Shown here piece after piece: positions 11,051 through 22,600 of a DNA stretch of 64,000 nt. The stretch lies in the NCBI GenBank assembly GCA_023053545.1, contig JAKZAN010000002.1, positions 1,596,375 through 1,660,374 of the forward strand, in the 5' to 3' direction. Numbering within the stretch: the stretch's first letter is position 1; every line of letters starts with the position of its first letter. Origin of the DNA: Lepidurus packardi (Eukaryota; Arthropoda; Branchiopoda; Notostraca; Triopsidae). A program made the translations under genes and the position numbers. The notes under the pieces were generated by a model that worked only from the letters and a program-made list of their open reading frames with translations, ran no database searches and had not been told where the DNA came from.

Positions 11051-12180
11051 CCTTGTAACTATTTACTATTAATTTGTTTTCCAAAATATCACACCCAACC
11101 CAAACTTTCTTTTCATCGCTCGTAATAATAGGATAACATGCCGCTAGGTGACCGTACCAGTAAATAAGGGTGAAAACATTGGAAAACAGCTTTTACACCC
11201 CGGCGTGCTGGCGCAGTATGGCATTCGGTAAGCCCCAAAACTTTTTTATATAAAAAAGAAAAACACACTTGCCCAAGTTATAATAAGAGACTCATTAGCG
11301 AGCGTAATATGAAAGCCTTTTCGTAGGTTAAGATGGGGTTATTTTTTTTAAGGTTCCGACGTTTTGTTCCCTCTTCAAAGTTTGGTATTGTAGATACAAA
11401 ACCAAAAAGCGTGGGATCGTTGGCTTCTTGTGAGATCAAAAGATGGCTTAAGAGCCTTAATACAGTTTTAGTTGAACTATTGCATTACTAAAAGCTATTA
11501 TCTTTACTTAAAAATATATTTCCTTTTAAGCACAAGATCCAAAAGCGAACATTGAAAACAAAAATACGGTTCATACAACCGCAGCGAAATATGCATACAG
11601 CATATTCTGACTGCAAACAGTGAGAATTCCACGTCAAAAGAGAGCATGTTGTTGCTATGTCCTGGTAGGAGGTGCAAGAAGGGAGGAGATTGGTAAATTG
11701 GCGTTTTTGAACTTGGCTCACACGAGAGCAGACCTGTTAGGAAAAATATAACTTTTTAAAATATTTTTTAAAAATATAACGGCCTTGTTAAACTTTTAAA
11801 AATACTCTGGTCACCCTTCCTTTTTTCCTCCAGAACGTGGGACAGACTCGCTTCTTCGCCCTTTTGTATACTATCTATTCTGCTTTTGTACAATGCATCT
11901 TGTATTTGGCTTATTTCTCTCTCCGGCCACCGTTTCTTCCATTCCTCTCAATTTTTGTCTATAGCATACAAAATCCTCACAATCCCCTGTATTTGTACTG
12001 ACGTTCTCGCTTGCCTCATCTAAACAGCTCTTGTAAAAGGATCTCTTGCTCAACCTGTGATTTCTGGGATCAATCTGTGATCATGTGATTTCTATGATCA
12101 ATCTGTGTATTCTGCTCAAATTATTTCTTGCTGGGAGGCCTCTTGCAACAGACTGAATATTCCCTTTTAAATTATTTCAG
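11051..12180. other. Region upstream of the dynamitin gene
   Basis: Holds the presumed dynamitin promoter (transcription leftward). No clear TATA box is seen. Short minus-strand ORFs (11488-11721, 11871-12053) have no recognisable domain. AT-rich runs lie at 11740-11800. Confidence 0.5.
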
Positions 12181-12184
12181 CACT

Positions 12185-12372
12185 TTACGTAAGTTTTTTT
12201 TGGATCCAATCGGTAGTAAAATCTTGAGCTAGTTCCTTAACGCGTAGGACGAAGCGCGGGTCGTTTAATATATCTTGGTTTAGGTGCCATCTATTGGGTC
12301 TCTGTCTTATTTCTTCTCTTGTTATGTCTTCAAGAGCGCCTTTGAGTGTTAGGGTGAGATCCCACGAAAGTT
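12185..12372 (-). pseudogene. Unassigned C-terminal coding fragment
   Basis: The minus strand reads open for about 60 codons from SWDLTLTLKG through ...LNQDILNDPRFVLRV to a TAA at 12185-12187. No start codon is present. It lies just beyond the 3' end of the RNase H retrotransposon fragment and in the same orientation. It may be the tail of another retroelement protein. The assignment is only by context. Confidence 0.3.
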
Positions 12373-12425
12373 GTATAAGGGTAAAATATGGGTAAAATAT
12401 GTTGTTTGTGTGTTGGTTGGTTTTG

Positions 12426-13520
12426 TATTTTTGAGGCGAACCATGTCGCTATCGCGCCACATTATCGCCTTCGGCTTTCTTTGTTTTTTTCTTTTTATCA
12501 CATTCTCACTGTTTTGTACTTTCGCATCTTCAGATGAAATCTAAAATCTTCGTTTGTGTAAAACTTGATAAAATTGTTTTGTATAAAAAAACCGATCATG
12601 CACTGTTCTGTTTCCGAAACCTAAAATTTCTTCGAAGTCCACTGGTATGTTTTTGCTTCGCAGTTTGCTGAATAAAGCGTTGCGCTCCGCTCTCAGGGTT
12701 GAGCATTCCATGACTAGATGCTTCCCGGTTTCGTCTGCCTCACCACAGTTTCGGCACACCGGGCTATCCTGTAGGTTAAATCTGTGCATCCACGATCCGA
12801 TCTTGCCATGACCACATCTGAGTCTTAATACAGCAACAGCTTCTCTTCTTCTTTTGATGGTCCTCCATTTATTGGATCCTAGAGTTTCTGTCTTCAATAC
12901 AATGGCCTGTGACGTATTCAGTTTGATTTCGTTCAAAAACTCTCTTTCGATGTTTTGCTTGGTGATTGTTTTTAGCTCGTGTCTTGTCAGCCCGTTTGTT
13001 CTTTCGTTGCTGGAGGTTCTTCCTCTCTTTGCTGCTTGATCCGCTGCTTCATTACCAGGGATGCCAATATGGGCGGGGATCCATTGTAAAATGATTGTAT
13101 AAACATCTACTCTTAAACCTCTTATTTTTCCCTGAATTTGTTGGCTGAGATCAAAATGAGTTCTGCAACCCCAGCTTTTTAGTCTAGCTAGCGCCGCCTT
13201 TGAGTCTGTTAGAATGACAAATTTGTAGGGGAGGTTGGTCGCTACCGAATCTAACGCTGTTTCAATTGCTGTAAGTTCAGCTGACCATATGGAGGATCTT
13301 TGGAGCATCCGAAATTCTTTTGTCCGCCCGTTTTTTCTATATATACTCCACATCCTGTGTTTCCTTGTTCGTCTTTCGATCCGTCTGTGAATATTTTCTT
13401 AAAATCCCTGTAAGTATTTTCTAAAAATGCTAATACTAATTGCACTGCTATCTGAGGATCTACCCCTATTGGGGTATTGCCAATACCCCAATAGGGGTAG
13501 TTTTTGTTGCTCCCAAAATA
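12426..13520 (-). pseudogene. Non-LTR retrotransposon 3' end with RNase H domain
   Basis: The 3' part of a non-LTR ORF2 with a C-terminal RNase H, as in I-type elements. The RNase H acidic residues are visible in FTDGS, AELTAIE, LTDSKAAL and GNEAADQAAK. A Cys/His cluster follows: CGHG, CRNCG, then H and C in KHLVMEC. A frameshift near 13330 separates the first catalytic motif (frame ending 13251-13535) from the rest (12541-13353). The 5' part is missing; homology stops close to the palindrome at 13460-13500. A near-identical second copy ends at the assembly gap (60716-61215). Confidence 0.85.
13460..13500. repeat. Perfect 41-bp palindrome
   Basis: Two 20-bp arms (left arm CTACCCCTATTGGGGTATTG) with a one-base spacer. 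It sits at the truncated 5' side of the RNase H fragment. It could extrude as a cruciform, or mark a fold-back repair or assembly junction. Confidence 0.9.
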
Positions 13521-13742
13521 ACTCAAATAACTCAACCGGCATCAATCTGTAATCGTTAAACACAATAAACCATTGTTAACTTAAGATAAGTGAATAATTG
13601 GAGAAAGTATCAACCGGTAATTGAGTTAAATTATTAATCAAGTCTTTACAGGGAAAGATTAGTATAACCATGAATGATAATGTGCACAAGAATAAGCACA
13701 TTCGTGGGAATGATTATATGATTAGGTGTTGCATCTTGAATC

Positions 13743-14492
13743 TTAAACTTGTCTCCTACGTTCAGAACTTCTGAGCAACTTTATGTCAATATGATCAGAT
13801 TTCCCAATCTGATACTCATACGAGTCGGGAACTTTTTCAACTCGAGGTGCTTCTGCAGCTGGTTCGGTCGGTGGCTCAGTGGGTGGTTCAGTTGGTGGTT
13901 CAGTTGGTGGTTCAGTTGGTGGTTCCGTTGGTGGTTCGGTCGGTGGCTCAGTTGGTGGTTCGGTCGGTGGCTCAGTTGGTGATTCCGTTGGTGGTTCAGT
14001 TGGTGGTTCCGTTGGCGGTTCAGTTGGTGGTTCCGTTGGTGGTTCAGTTGGTGGTTCCGTTGGTGGTTCGGTCGGTGGCTCAGTGGGTGGCTCAGTGGGT
14101 GGTTCAGTTGGTGGTTCGGTCGGTGGTTCCGTTGGTGGTTCGGTCGGTGGTTCCGTTGGTGGTTCGGTCGGTGGCTCAGTTGGTGGTTCCGTTGGTGGTT
14201 CGGTCGGTGGTTCGGTTGGTGGCTCAGTGGGTTGTCCGGTCGGTGGTTCGGTTGATGGTTCAGTTGGTTGTGGTGTAGCTGTAGTAGGTATACTCGTAGC
14301 AGTTGGGGTAGTTTTGGTACTAACAGTCGTTTTTACGGTCGATGTAGGGGTCAGGGTCGTATCACCTGATCCATCATCTTGGGTGAGAACCACACTAGGA
14401 ACGATTATTACAATAGCTACTGCTGCAACAATTCCCGTGATGATTAAATACTGCGTTAATTTGCTTAAATTCTTCCACCAGCCACAGTCCAT
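13743..14492 (-). CDS. Type II membrane protein with (PTEP)n ectodomain, copy A
   Basis: A 249-residue ORF with no introns, starting at ATG 14492. It has a short N-terminal tail (MDCGWWKNLSKLTQ), one membrane segment at about residues 15-36 (LIITGIVAAVAIVIIVPSVV), and a Thr-rich linker. About 34 tetrapeptides P-T-E-P follow, then a unique 38-residue end (EAPRVEKVPDSYEYQIGKS...). There is no cleavable signal peptide, so a type II orientation with an outside mucin-like, O-glycosylation-prone stalk is inferred. I do not recognise the family. Copy B shares both ends but has about ten times more repeats; copy C keeps only the N-terminus. The intact frame and conserved termini favour a real protein. 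Confidence 0.65.
   Translation of the reverse strand: MDCGWWKNLSKLTQYLIITGIVAAVAIVIIVPSVVLTQDDGSGDTTLTPTSTVKTTVSTKTTPTATSIPTTATPQPTEPSTEPPTGQPTEPPTEPPTEPPTEPPTEPPTEPPTEPPTEPPTEPPTEPPTEPPTEPPTEPPTEPPTEPPTEPPTEPPTEPPTEPPTEPPTESPTEPPTEPPTEPPTEPPTEPPTEPPTEPPTEPPTEPPTEPAAEAPRVEKVPDSYEYQIGKSDHIDIKLLRSSERRRQV
13861..14268. repeat. 12-bp tandem repeat array (PTEP codons), about 34 units
   Basis: Tandem 12-mers, read on the minus strand as CCNACNGAACCA. No frame on either strand meets a stop, so the spurious overlapping ORFs (GGSV and VVRSV types) on the plus strand are artefacts. Confidence 0.9.
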
Positions 14493-15207
14493 TCTCGATA
14501 CTTTTTTTAAATTCTTTCCAATAAACCAAGTACTATAAAAAGCTAATGTACTACTATACCAGGACTAGGACTCGAGTGATGACACGTCCAAAGCTCGCGA
14601 TTGGAATGGGTGTTCCAGATTGTGCAGTCGATCTTTTTAACTTGCCTGATAAATATCCCTTTATCAATAAGGGCCAGAAACAGATCCAGCTGATCAGTTC
14701 CAGTTTATATCCTCAAGCTTCAAACTAAATAAGATATAACGAACCTTTGCGCTTCGCCTTTTCCTAGAAAAGCGTCTGCGCTTGCTCAATTGACGTTTTA
14801 ACTTGGATTCTCCCTCTGTGATTGCCGCATTTTGATAAAAACTATCATGCAGGCATTACTATAGTATACCGTATACAGCTATCAGTCTCCAGAGTTTATT
14901 TGGTGGAGCCATTGAGAATCAAGGAATTCGTATGACATTATATCAAATAGGATTTCGATAAGGTTGGACTTCGTAACACTCCTCTTTGTTTGTCACAGTT
15001 TCTTGTTTTCCTGCACTGTAAGCTTATCATTTCTTCCTTGCACAAAGGTGAAAAAACACCTATAGAAAAAGAGGAAACTCAATTGCAATACATTAAGAAA
15101 CTCAATTGCAATAGATTGCAATAGAGTTAAATACAATTATTATTTTGGATAATGCATTGCGTCATCATACAAAACTGACAAGGTGCGTCCCAAGAATTTC
15201 TATAGAA

Positions 15208-17141
15208 TGTCCAGAAAGCCCAGAAAGATTCGTCAGTTGAACGTCTTAAACAGCCAAGGTACACTTTTTTTAAATTGAAAAATCTAATAATTAATTTTCC
15301 TAAATTAGATGGAATGACGCCGTTGCATTTGGCGGTAAAGGTGGGATCTTTGAATGCAGTGCAAATGCTATGAAAAGCCAAAGCAGATGTGAATGTGAAA
15401 GAGCTAAAGCAAGGAAGAACCGCATTGCAAATGGCCATAGAAAAGAGTTTTTCGGATATTATCGATTTCTTGCTCAAGGCTGTAAGTTTTGTTACTAAAT
15501 TTACTTGATAAGTTAACAAAATTAATGAATTAGAAAGTCAATTAAGGCTATATAAGTTAATTTGTAAATACTTAGAAGACCTATTTTAAAAAAATTTATT
15601 GAGGCGTGAGCCGGGCTCCTTGCCTGGGACAATCGATTACAGATCAGGGTTGGGTTGATTTACATTAGTACACATACAGCAGATTAATCGCACCTAGAGG
15701 TGCGATTAAGCTCTGCAAGTTTGCTTAGGTTTATTAAACTAATTAGGGTTTCGGATGACCAACTTGCCTACTGACTTACTTACTTGCGAATTGACTTACT
15801 GCTTCGAAGGCTTTGGGGTTCGTTAAAAATTCTTGTTGGTTAAAATGGATCTGTAGGTGAGAGAGGGCTCATATTAGCACTGCGCGTGGTTTCTTGAGCT
15901 TCTCGCAGTTGAAGATGTGGCTGACTTCTTGTCTTAGCAGACCTTAAAAGACCCTAAATGTGTTTGAGTTGATGAAAAGTTCGATAGTTAATGGTATGGT
16001 TCTCTTTAGACAAACGTGGATGTCAATGTTCAAGCCTATGATGGGACCACAGCGTTACATTTGGCCATTTTGGGACGTAAAACTCTACTCGTGACCTTAT
16101 TAATGGCTTCTGGGGTAACGTAACCTAATTCGAAACTCATTTTCGAGAATTACATGTAACTTTCTTGTAGGCCAATCCTGCGTTAAGGCGCATTCAAGTG
16201 GATTTCGACTCCGAGGGTAACAGTGAGGAAGAAGACGAAGAAGAGGAGTTTAAGGGAGCAGAAGGGGAAGAAGATGAGGATAGTGGGGAAGAAGTGGTGC
16301 CTAGAGGTCAAACTGCTTGGACTATGGCTCAAAACGAACCTACGGTAAGGTTTAATTGAAGGTTTCAGTGGTTTTTAATGAATTCAAGATGATAAACGTT
16401 CTTTCTCGAATAGATTTTGGCCGCATTGCAAGCAGATTACGCGACAGTGCCAGTGGAAGTCTTGGAAGAGCCAGTGAGAGAGGAAAAAGTCTGGGTGATG
16501 GGCCAGACAGACGCAAAGGACGACAAACGTCCTGATCCCATGGATTCTGGCGTTGATCTCATGTCGAGCAGAGAATTCACATCAAGAAGTGAGTTTTGGA
16601 TGCGTTTTTTGAAGCTTCTAAGCGAATTACAATGTTAAACAATTGTTTTTCGTCATTAGGCGACCTGACAGTCCTGCCAAACAGCGTGGTAGTCGCAGTG
16701 GCGACCTTAATTGACCCGCCAGAGGTATGGAAACCTCTAGCCAAAGCCTTAAAGTTGGAATACATGACCTCGTTTATTGGTCAAACCAGTCCCGGTACCT
16801 ATTTGCTGAAAAACATGGAGGTAAATCTTTCATTCTTACATTTTCCTAATAAAAAAAAGTCTTGGTTTATTTATAAAATCTTCGATTGCATCATAAAATT
16901 AGTTAAGTTACTGATTTTCTGTATCCAGAAGTCAATTGTTCAGTGTTTATGGGAACAATGATTAAAACCAAATCATATATTGTTGTTAAGCGAGCTGTTT
17001 GTAGAACTGTTTGTTAAGTTATTAATGAAAGTTTTGATTATATAGGAATTGGAGTTATCTGGGGAGGAAGTGGTGGACAAATTACGTCAATTGAAGCTCA
17101 ATGACGCTGCCAATTTACTGGAACGGGGGTTGAATTTATAG
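15208..17141 (+). pseudogene. Rel: Relish (NF-kappaB) C-terminal half: ankyrin repeats and death domain
   Basis: Seven spliced segments keep phase: 15208-15258 (5' truncated), 15309-15481, 16010-16114, 16171-16344, 16414-16588, 16660-16820 and 17046-17141. They encode the last ankyrin repeats (DGMTPLHLAVKVGS; GTTALHLAILGRK), a Glu/Asp-rich linker, and a death domain (ATLIDPPEVWKPLAKALKLE ... LRQLKLNDAANLLERGL). This is the inhibitory, cleavable half of a Relish/p100-type factor. Two defects are seen. The 5' end is cut at the border of PTEP unit A, and a TGA (15371-15373) interrupts an ankyrin helix where Leu is expected. All splice sites are intact, so decay is recent or the stop is an assembly error. 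The Rel-homology half lies at 61316-63236 on the other strand. Confidence 0.85.
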
Positions 17142-17829
17142 ACCATAGGAAATTAAAATAGGGAATTCTTTCCTTCAATAGGTTTGGACCTTAAAACCAC
17201 AAGAAAGAAGACAAAATTATTGGTTCTTTTTTCATTTGTTAAAAATATTTTTAGATTTCTGTGAGAAACCGTTCTTTGGTTGATAATTGTGTATAAACGG
17301 TTGTTGCAGGACATTCCATCGACTTTCATGTATGTGATGCGATAAGGAACCTTAAGTGCCTTGAACCTTGCATTTAATTGGAAATTTAATGGAATGATCG
17401 TAACGTTTCTTGATTGCCAAATTTTTTCGGTTTTTTACTCGATCTTGTTGAAATATTTAAGCTTTTTGGCTCTTTTTTATGGGTCTGCTATGACAAATGT
17501 CGTGGACTCGCTTTACTTTTCCCCCCAGTTTCTTCGTTTGGTTTACTCTTGTGTAGGTTTAGGGGTTTTTAATTTTCTTCTTTTTTTCTTTAAAGGAAAG
17601 TGAAGAAAGAAACTAACTTGTGTTACTTTATCCCAGTGCTTTTTAAGTGGTGAAAACTGTCGGTTAAACGTGATGCGCATTCATTGCCAAGTAAAATACC
17701 CCAAATTACTAACCGTAAAGGATTAGTGTGTATGTATGTTGGATTTGGTCCTTTTGACTGAGAGTTGGATTGCGAAATAAACTTAAGTATCTATGTTGAA
17801 TAGATGTGTTTTAAACATAATAGTAACTA
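17142..17829. other. 3' flank of the Relish fragment
   Basis: No gene. AATAAA near 17777 could serve as a poly(A) signal. The segment around 17775-17828 resembles 26640-26698 (shared AATAAACTTAA and AATAGTAACTA), suggesting an old duplicate of this 3' region or a shared repeat. Confidence 0.4.
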
Positions 17830-18360
17830 CAGTAAACCCTCAATTTACCCGGTACTCGTTTATGTGGTTTCATCACTACGCGGTCAAAGAATTTGTCAAA
17901 ATTTAACTAATTATATCAACGATACATGTCGCTACAATGTAATTCTTACGTAAGTTTACCTATTGTAGCGTAGCAAAAAAACTGCATGTACAGAATTAAA
18001 GAGTTGTTAATGAATGATTTTACTCGTAACGCATTAATGAATTATGACATCATTAATGGTACTAAGAATAAAGTCATTAAGAAAGACACGAACACAGATA
18101 AGTTTAGCAGTCAAACTAGACATTCTCCAGGCGTTAGAAAACGGCGAACAGATCGTTGTTGCTCGATTACACGATCTCAACGAGTCTGCAATTAGAAAAT
18201 GCTGACGCCAATTAAGATGGCTGTAAAAGAAGTAGTACCAACAAGCTACAGGAGAGTAAATTATGCAAGAAATATGGTTCTGGTTAAAATGGAAAAGTTA
18301 TTACTTCATGGGATAGAAGACAGTAACAAGAAGTACATTAGATGAGGGACAGGACACTTG
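17830..18360 (+). pseudogene. Pogo/jerky-type transposase remnant (CENP-B-like HTH)
   Basis: It begins with CAGTAAACCC preceded by TA, a pogo-class terminus. Broken frames downstream encode a CENP-B/psq-type helix-turn-helix (KLDILQALENGEQIVVARL; DLNESAIRKC) and then a KMEKLLLHGIED-like segment. No intact frame remains. The hAT element at 18420 lies just inside it, so this is the oldest layer of the nest. Its right end after 26087 is uncertain. Confidence 0.55.
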
Positions 18361-19408
18361 AGACGCCGGACAAACCGTACAAAAGTCATAACTAATGAAT
18401 TACAAACGTTGCGTTGAGGCAGGGTTGTACGGATTTGAACTTAAGCCGGATTTAAATCGGATTTAAGACTGTTTTTATAACATGCTAAGGCTTGAGAAAT
18501 TTTCACAAGCTCATTTTGAAGTGAGTTGACCTTGGTCTTGAACTTAAAGGCAACCGTATGACAGTGATTTGGAAAGGGCTTAAGTAGAAAGCATCTTACT
18601 TATACGAGGCGGATATGAAAGTTCATTTTCTGAACTATTGGGGTAAAGGTGAGCTCAGCAAACGCCTTTCACCAATCACAATCACAATCGCAATTTCTCA
18701 GCAATCGCCTTTCTATGAAACGGGAAACGGAAATTTTTTTAAGACTAACCAACAGTCGACTCCTAATCGCTGAAAAGTATGGAGGGGTCCAACATTTATT
18801 CATTCTTTTCCCTAGTAAAGGGTTACCAGTTAACAGATACCTCATTTAAAGTTACGTGCAAAACTTGTTGTAAAGTTTACTCCGCGTCAAGCCGAGCAAC
18901 TTCAAATTTAATTCGACATCTTAAGGTAATTATTATAAGCATATTAGCTTATGTCATGAAAAATATTTTAAGTGTTTTTCGCTAATATCCTGCAACTATT
19001 TTCCTTTACAGCGTAAGCACCCAGTCCAACATGGCAAGTTTTTGACAGAAAAAGACCAATCCGCAGCTTCAATCGGCATTCTGGCCCAAGACATTTCCGT
19101 TCATTTTATACCATCGCAGAGCGGAAGTAGCTCTTCTTGCTATCCTTCGTCTAGCACTCGCGCGAAATCTCTGACGATGCAAGTAGTAACCCTGCTCACC
19201 TCCAAAATGCTTCCCCTTAGCATAGTAGACGATGAAGTTTTTAGGAAATTGTTTTTCTCTCTTGACCCCAAATATGAGCTACCAACCCGTAGATCATTGA
19301 CAGGTACCATTGTACCTCATTATGTCAGCCTAGCTACCACGAAGATAAAAGAAAATTTGAAATCGCGGTCCTCCCCCGTCAGTCTAACTTTGGACTTATG
19401 GACAAGTC

Positions 19409-19442
<34 letters not shown>

Positions 19443-19644
19443 TAAATCCATCGTAGGCTTCCGCCTGTTGATGGTTCTTTATTCTCAGTTGCGGTGATTA
19501 CAATATATTGTTAAAATTGGCGAACAAGTAAAACAGGTTAGTGGACAAGGGAAGGTATTATACCTCATCTTGGTCCATACAGGGTTAAAACTGATGGGAA
19601 AAGGAGAGGAGGGTAAGGATAGGGAGGGAGGGCTGCGAGTAAAC

Positions 19645-22600
19645 TTAGGGTTTTGCTAGTTCTTTCATTTGGTGCGCAAAGGTTGATAATAATCCGAATG
19701 TTCTTGGATCCGAAAGGATAGTTTTGGGGTTGAAATGAATTTTTAAAATGGATAATCCCCGCAGAAGTTTCGCACGATCTTGATTGAGTCTGCTACAGTG
19801 AATCAGGAGATGTGGTACGTCTTGTTTAGCTTGAGATCGGCAGATACAAGAGTCGCTGTCAATCCTTTTAATGCGTTTAAGGTAAGCTTTGCAGGCGAAA
19901 TGGGTTGTTCTGATTTGAATGATTGTTGATAAAATATGGCGGGGAATCCCTGAGGCAATGATTGTTTTTTTTTCTGGTGAGGCATCTAGATCTTTTATTA
20001 CACATTGAGTTTTTTTCCAGTTTTCGCACCAAATGTTAAAAAGGTAACTTGAGATTTGGTTCTTAGCATCCGCCAGGGAGGTGGGAGGTTTAATCCATAC
20101 TTTTAAAATAATTTGACGTGCTCTTTCGGAGCAAGATATATAGCTTTTACGTTTTGACAGTTCTTGGTTGGTTGGCCATTTGTTCCAATTCTTAGTTGCA
20201 AAAAAGTTGAGGTGACTTTTCTTTAAAATTAATTCCAAAGGAAGTATCCCTGTTTCAACCTGGAGGGCTACTGAAGGAGTGGTTTTTAGTGCTCCTGTAA
20301 TCGTGAGTAAACCTTTCCTAAACAATTGTCGGAGTGGTTCTAGTCTTGAGATCGGGATGGTGCACCATGCTGGGAAGGCGTATAACATTTTAGCAATTGT
20401 CGTTGCACGGAAAAGAGTTTTAAGTTGGTTACTAGTAACAGCTTTGCACCACTTGGTGATTTGGTTAATTCTTATTAACGAGAAGTTGCACTGGTTGACC
20501 AGGTAAGAAATGTGATTTGTCCACCTAAGTTGGTGGTCGAAGTGGAGTCCCAGATAGCGGACTGAAGTTTTCGGAAAAATTGTGGTTTGACCCCAAATAA
20601 GAGGAGCATCTTCTAATGTCCTTTTCCGGTAAAAATGGATTAATTCAGTTTTCTCTTTTGCGAAACGAAGGTTTAGCCGTATACCCCATTTCTCAAGTGC
20701 GGAGATATTACGTGCTAGGAGTTGAACATTTTGATCGCTTGAATTGCTACATGTAGTTAAAATTGTATCGTCAGCGAAACCTTGAAGGCTGATTTTTTTA
20801 CGTTTAATCGTGTTGAAGCAACCATTAATATAAACTAGAAACAAAAGGGGGGAAAGAGGAGAACCTTGAGGTACTCCCTTGACTATTCGATGTAGTAGAC
20901 TTTGAGTTGCGCCTTGTATTATGAAGGCATTGCGATCTTGAAGGAAACTGGATGTCCACCTTATTAGTGGTAGTGGTATTTTAATTTTTTTAAGCTCTTC
21001 AATTAGTTTATTGTGTAGAACGTTGTCGAAGGCTCCGCTTATGTCCAAAAGAAGCGCAGTGAAGACTTTCCCTTTATTAAAAGACTTGAGCACCATGTTT
21101 GTCAACGTTTCTAAGGCGTCAATTGTAGATCTATTCTTCCTAAAACCCCATTGTTTATCGGAGAGAAGATTATTTCCCTCGATGAATTTTTGTAACTTTT
21201 CAGTTATCACCTTTTCCAAAATTTTTCCCAAGACAGGTAATAAGGAGATTGGGCGAAAGCTTTTTGGGGTATCATAGTTTGCTTTATGAGGTTTGGGAAG
21301 TATAAGTACTTTCGCTTTTCTCCAAGTTTTGGGGTAATAGCCTAGTTTTATAGAAAAGTTGTAGATGTTGAGCAAGGGTTTTTCAATAATATTCCAAATT
21401 TCTTTAATAACTATCGGTTGAATATCGTCATGTCCAGCTGCTTTTAAGGGGCGGAGGTTGTTAGCGATCAGAGAGAGTTCTTCGCGGGTGATGTTGATAT
21501 TTTCTTGGGATCTTGGGTTGAGTCTTGAGTGTCTTGGTAAAACGGAGTTGTGGACTTGTGGTGTGCCTCCGAGCAGCTCTCTTGCTAAAAAGTTCAATTT
21601 GGTAATTTCGTCTGGAAAAGTTTGTCCGTTTTCTTGCTTAAGATGGCCCAGTAGATTTTTTTCTTCTTTTTTTAGGCATCTGTCCATTGCCCATAGCGTT
21701 TTGTTATTCGGAGACTTTAGTTTATTTTCCCAGTATTCTTCTCTACATTCTCTTGTTTGCGAGCGGTAAAGGTTTCTCTGCATTTTCCAGACTTTCTCGT
21801 CTTGAGGTGAACCTGTATGTTTGAACTTATTTAAAGCTTTGGAAGCCTGTAATCGGAGGACGTTAAGATTGGTATTCCACCATGGGTTTTTATTTTTAAT
21901 TATTCTTTTGGGGATGTGCTTTGTCATTGCCTTTTGTATGATAGAAGTTAGCGAATTCGTGGCTGCATCGACGTCGTAATGGTGTTTCATATTCAGCCAG
22001 AGTGATCGTTTATCGAGTAGTTCTAAAGCGATATCGATACGCATCCCGCGCCAGTTAGCCCTAGCGTACGACCACGAGGTGCTCTGGGGTTTATTTTCAG
22101 TGAGTTCCAGTGTTAAAATAGTAGCTTTGTGGTCGGATTCATTATAATAAATATCGTCATCGAGCAACTCCATGTGGGCTTTGGATAACAAGTTTAAAGG
22201 AACAAAGGTTAAGTCAAGTGTTGATTGGCTACCTTGTCTGTTGCCGAAGGTGTTGATATTCCAGGCGTTCATAAGTTCCATGTTATGGTCTGCCATAAAG
22301 TTATGAAGTTGAGTGCCCGCTAGGTCTGGTTTCTTGGCTTCCCAGGCCCAATGGTGGGCGTTAAAATCACCTGTGAATATGATGTTTTGAGTGATTTGTC
22401 GAAATTTGTTCCAGGTGTTATTAAGTAAAAGCTCGATATTCTGGTCATGTCGCCTGTAAATCGCAACAACGATGATGGGTGATGAGGATAGGGTGAGTAT
22501 TTTAAAAACTGCATATAATGGACAAATTTCAAGAAGTTCATAAGAGGTGGTTTGAGTTGACAAAACTGCTATTCCTTGGTATTCTTCATATGACCTTGTT

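Larger units (their letters stand above)
13533..15208 (-). repeat. PTEP unit, copy A
   Basis: Duplicated DNA block, inverted relative to copy B (27315-32512). It contains the PTEP membrane-protein gene, its 3' flank down to CAACCGGCATCAATC, and a 5' flank reaching 15208. The homology stops abruptly at 15208, where coding sequence of the Relish ankyrin exon begins. Copies B and D continue about 95 bp further, so copy A is truncated at this junction. Confidence 0.8.

Noticed and set aside
13879..14538. GGSV-type plus-strand ORF over PTEP copy A
   Set aside because: Same artefact on the opposite strand of the array.
14546..14728. Conserved short ORF (LAIGMGVPDCAVDLFNLPDK) in the flank of PTEP copies A, B and C
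   Set aside because: The DNA is nearly identical between copies, so conservation of the frame is not informative. It has no independent support.
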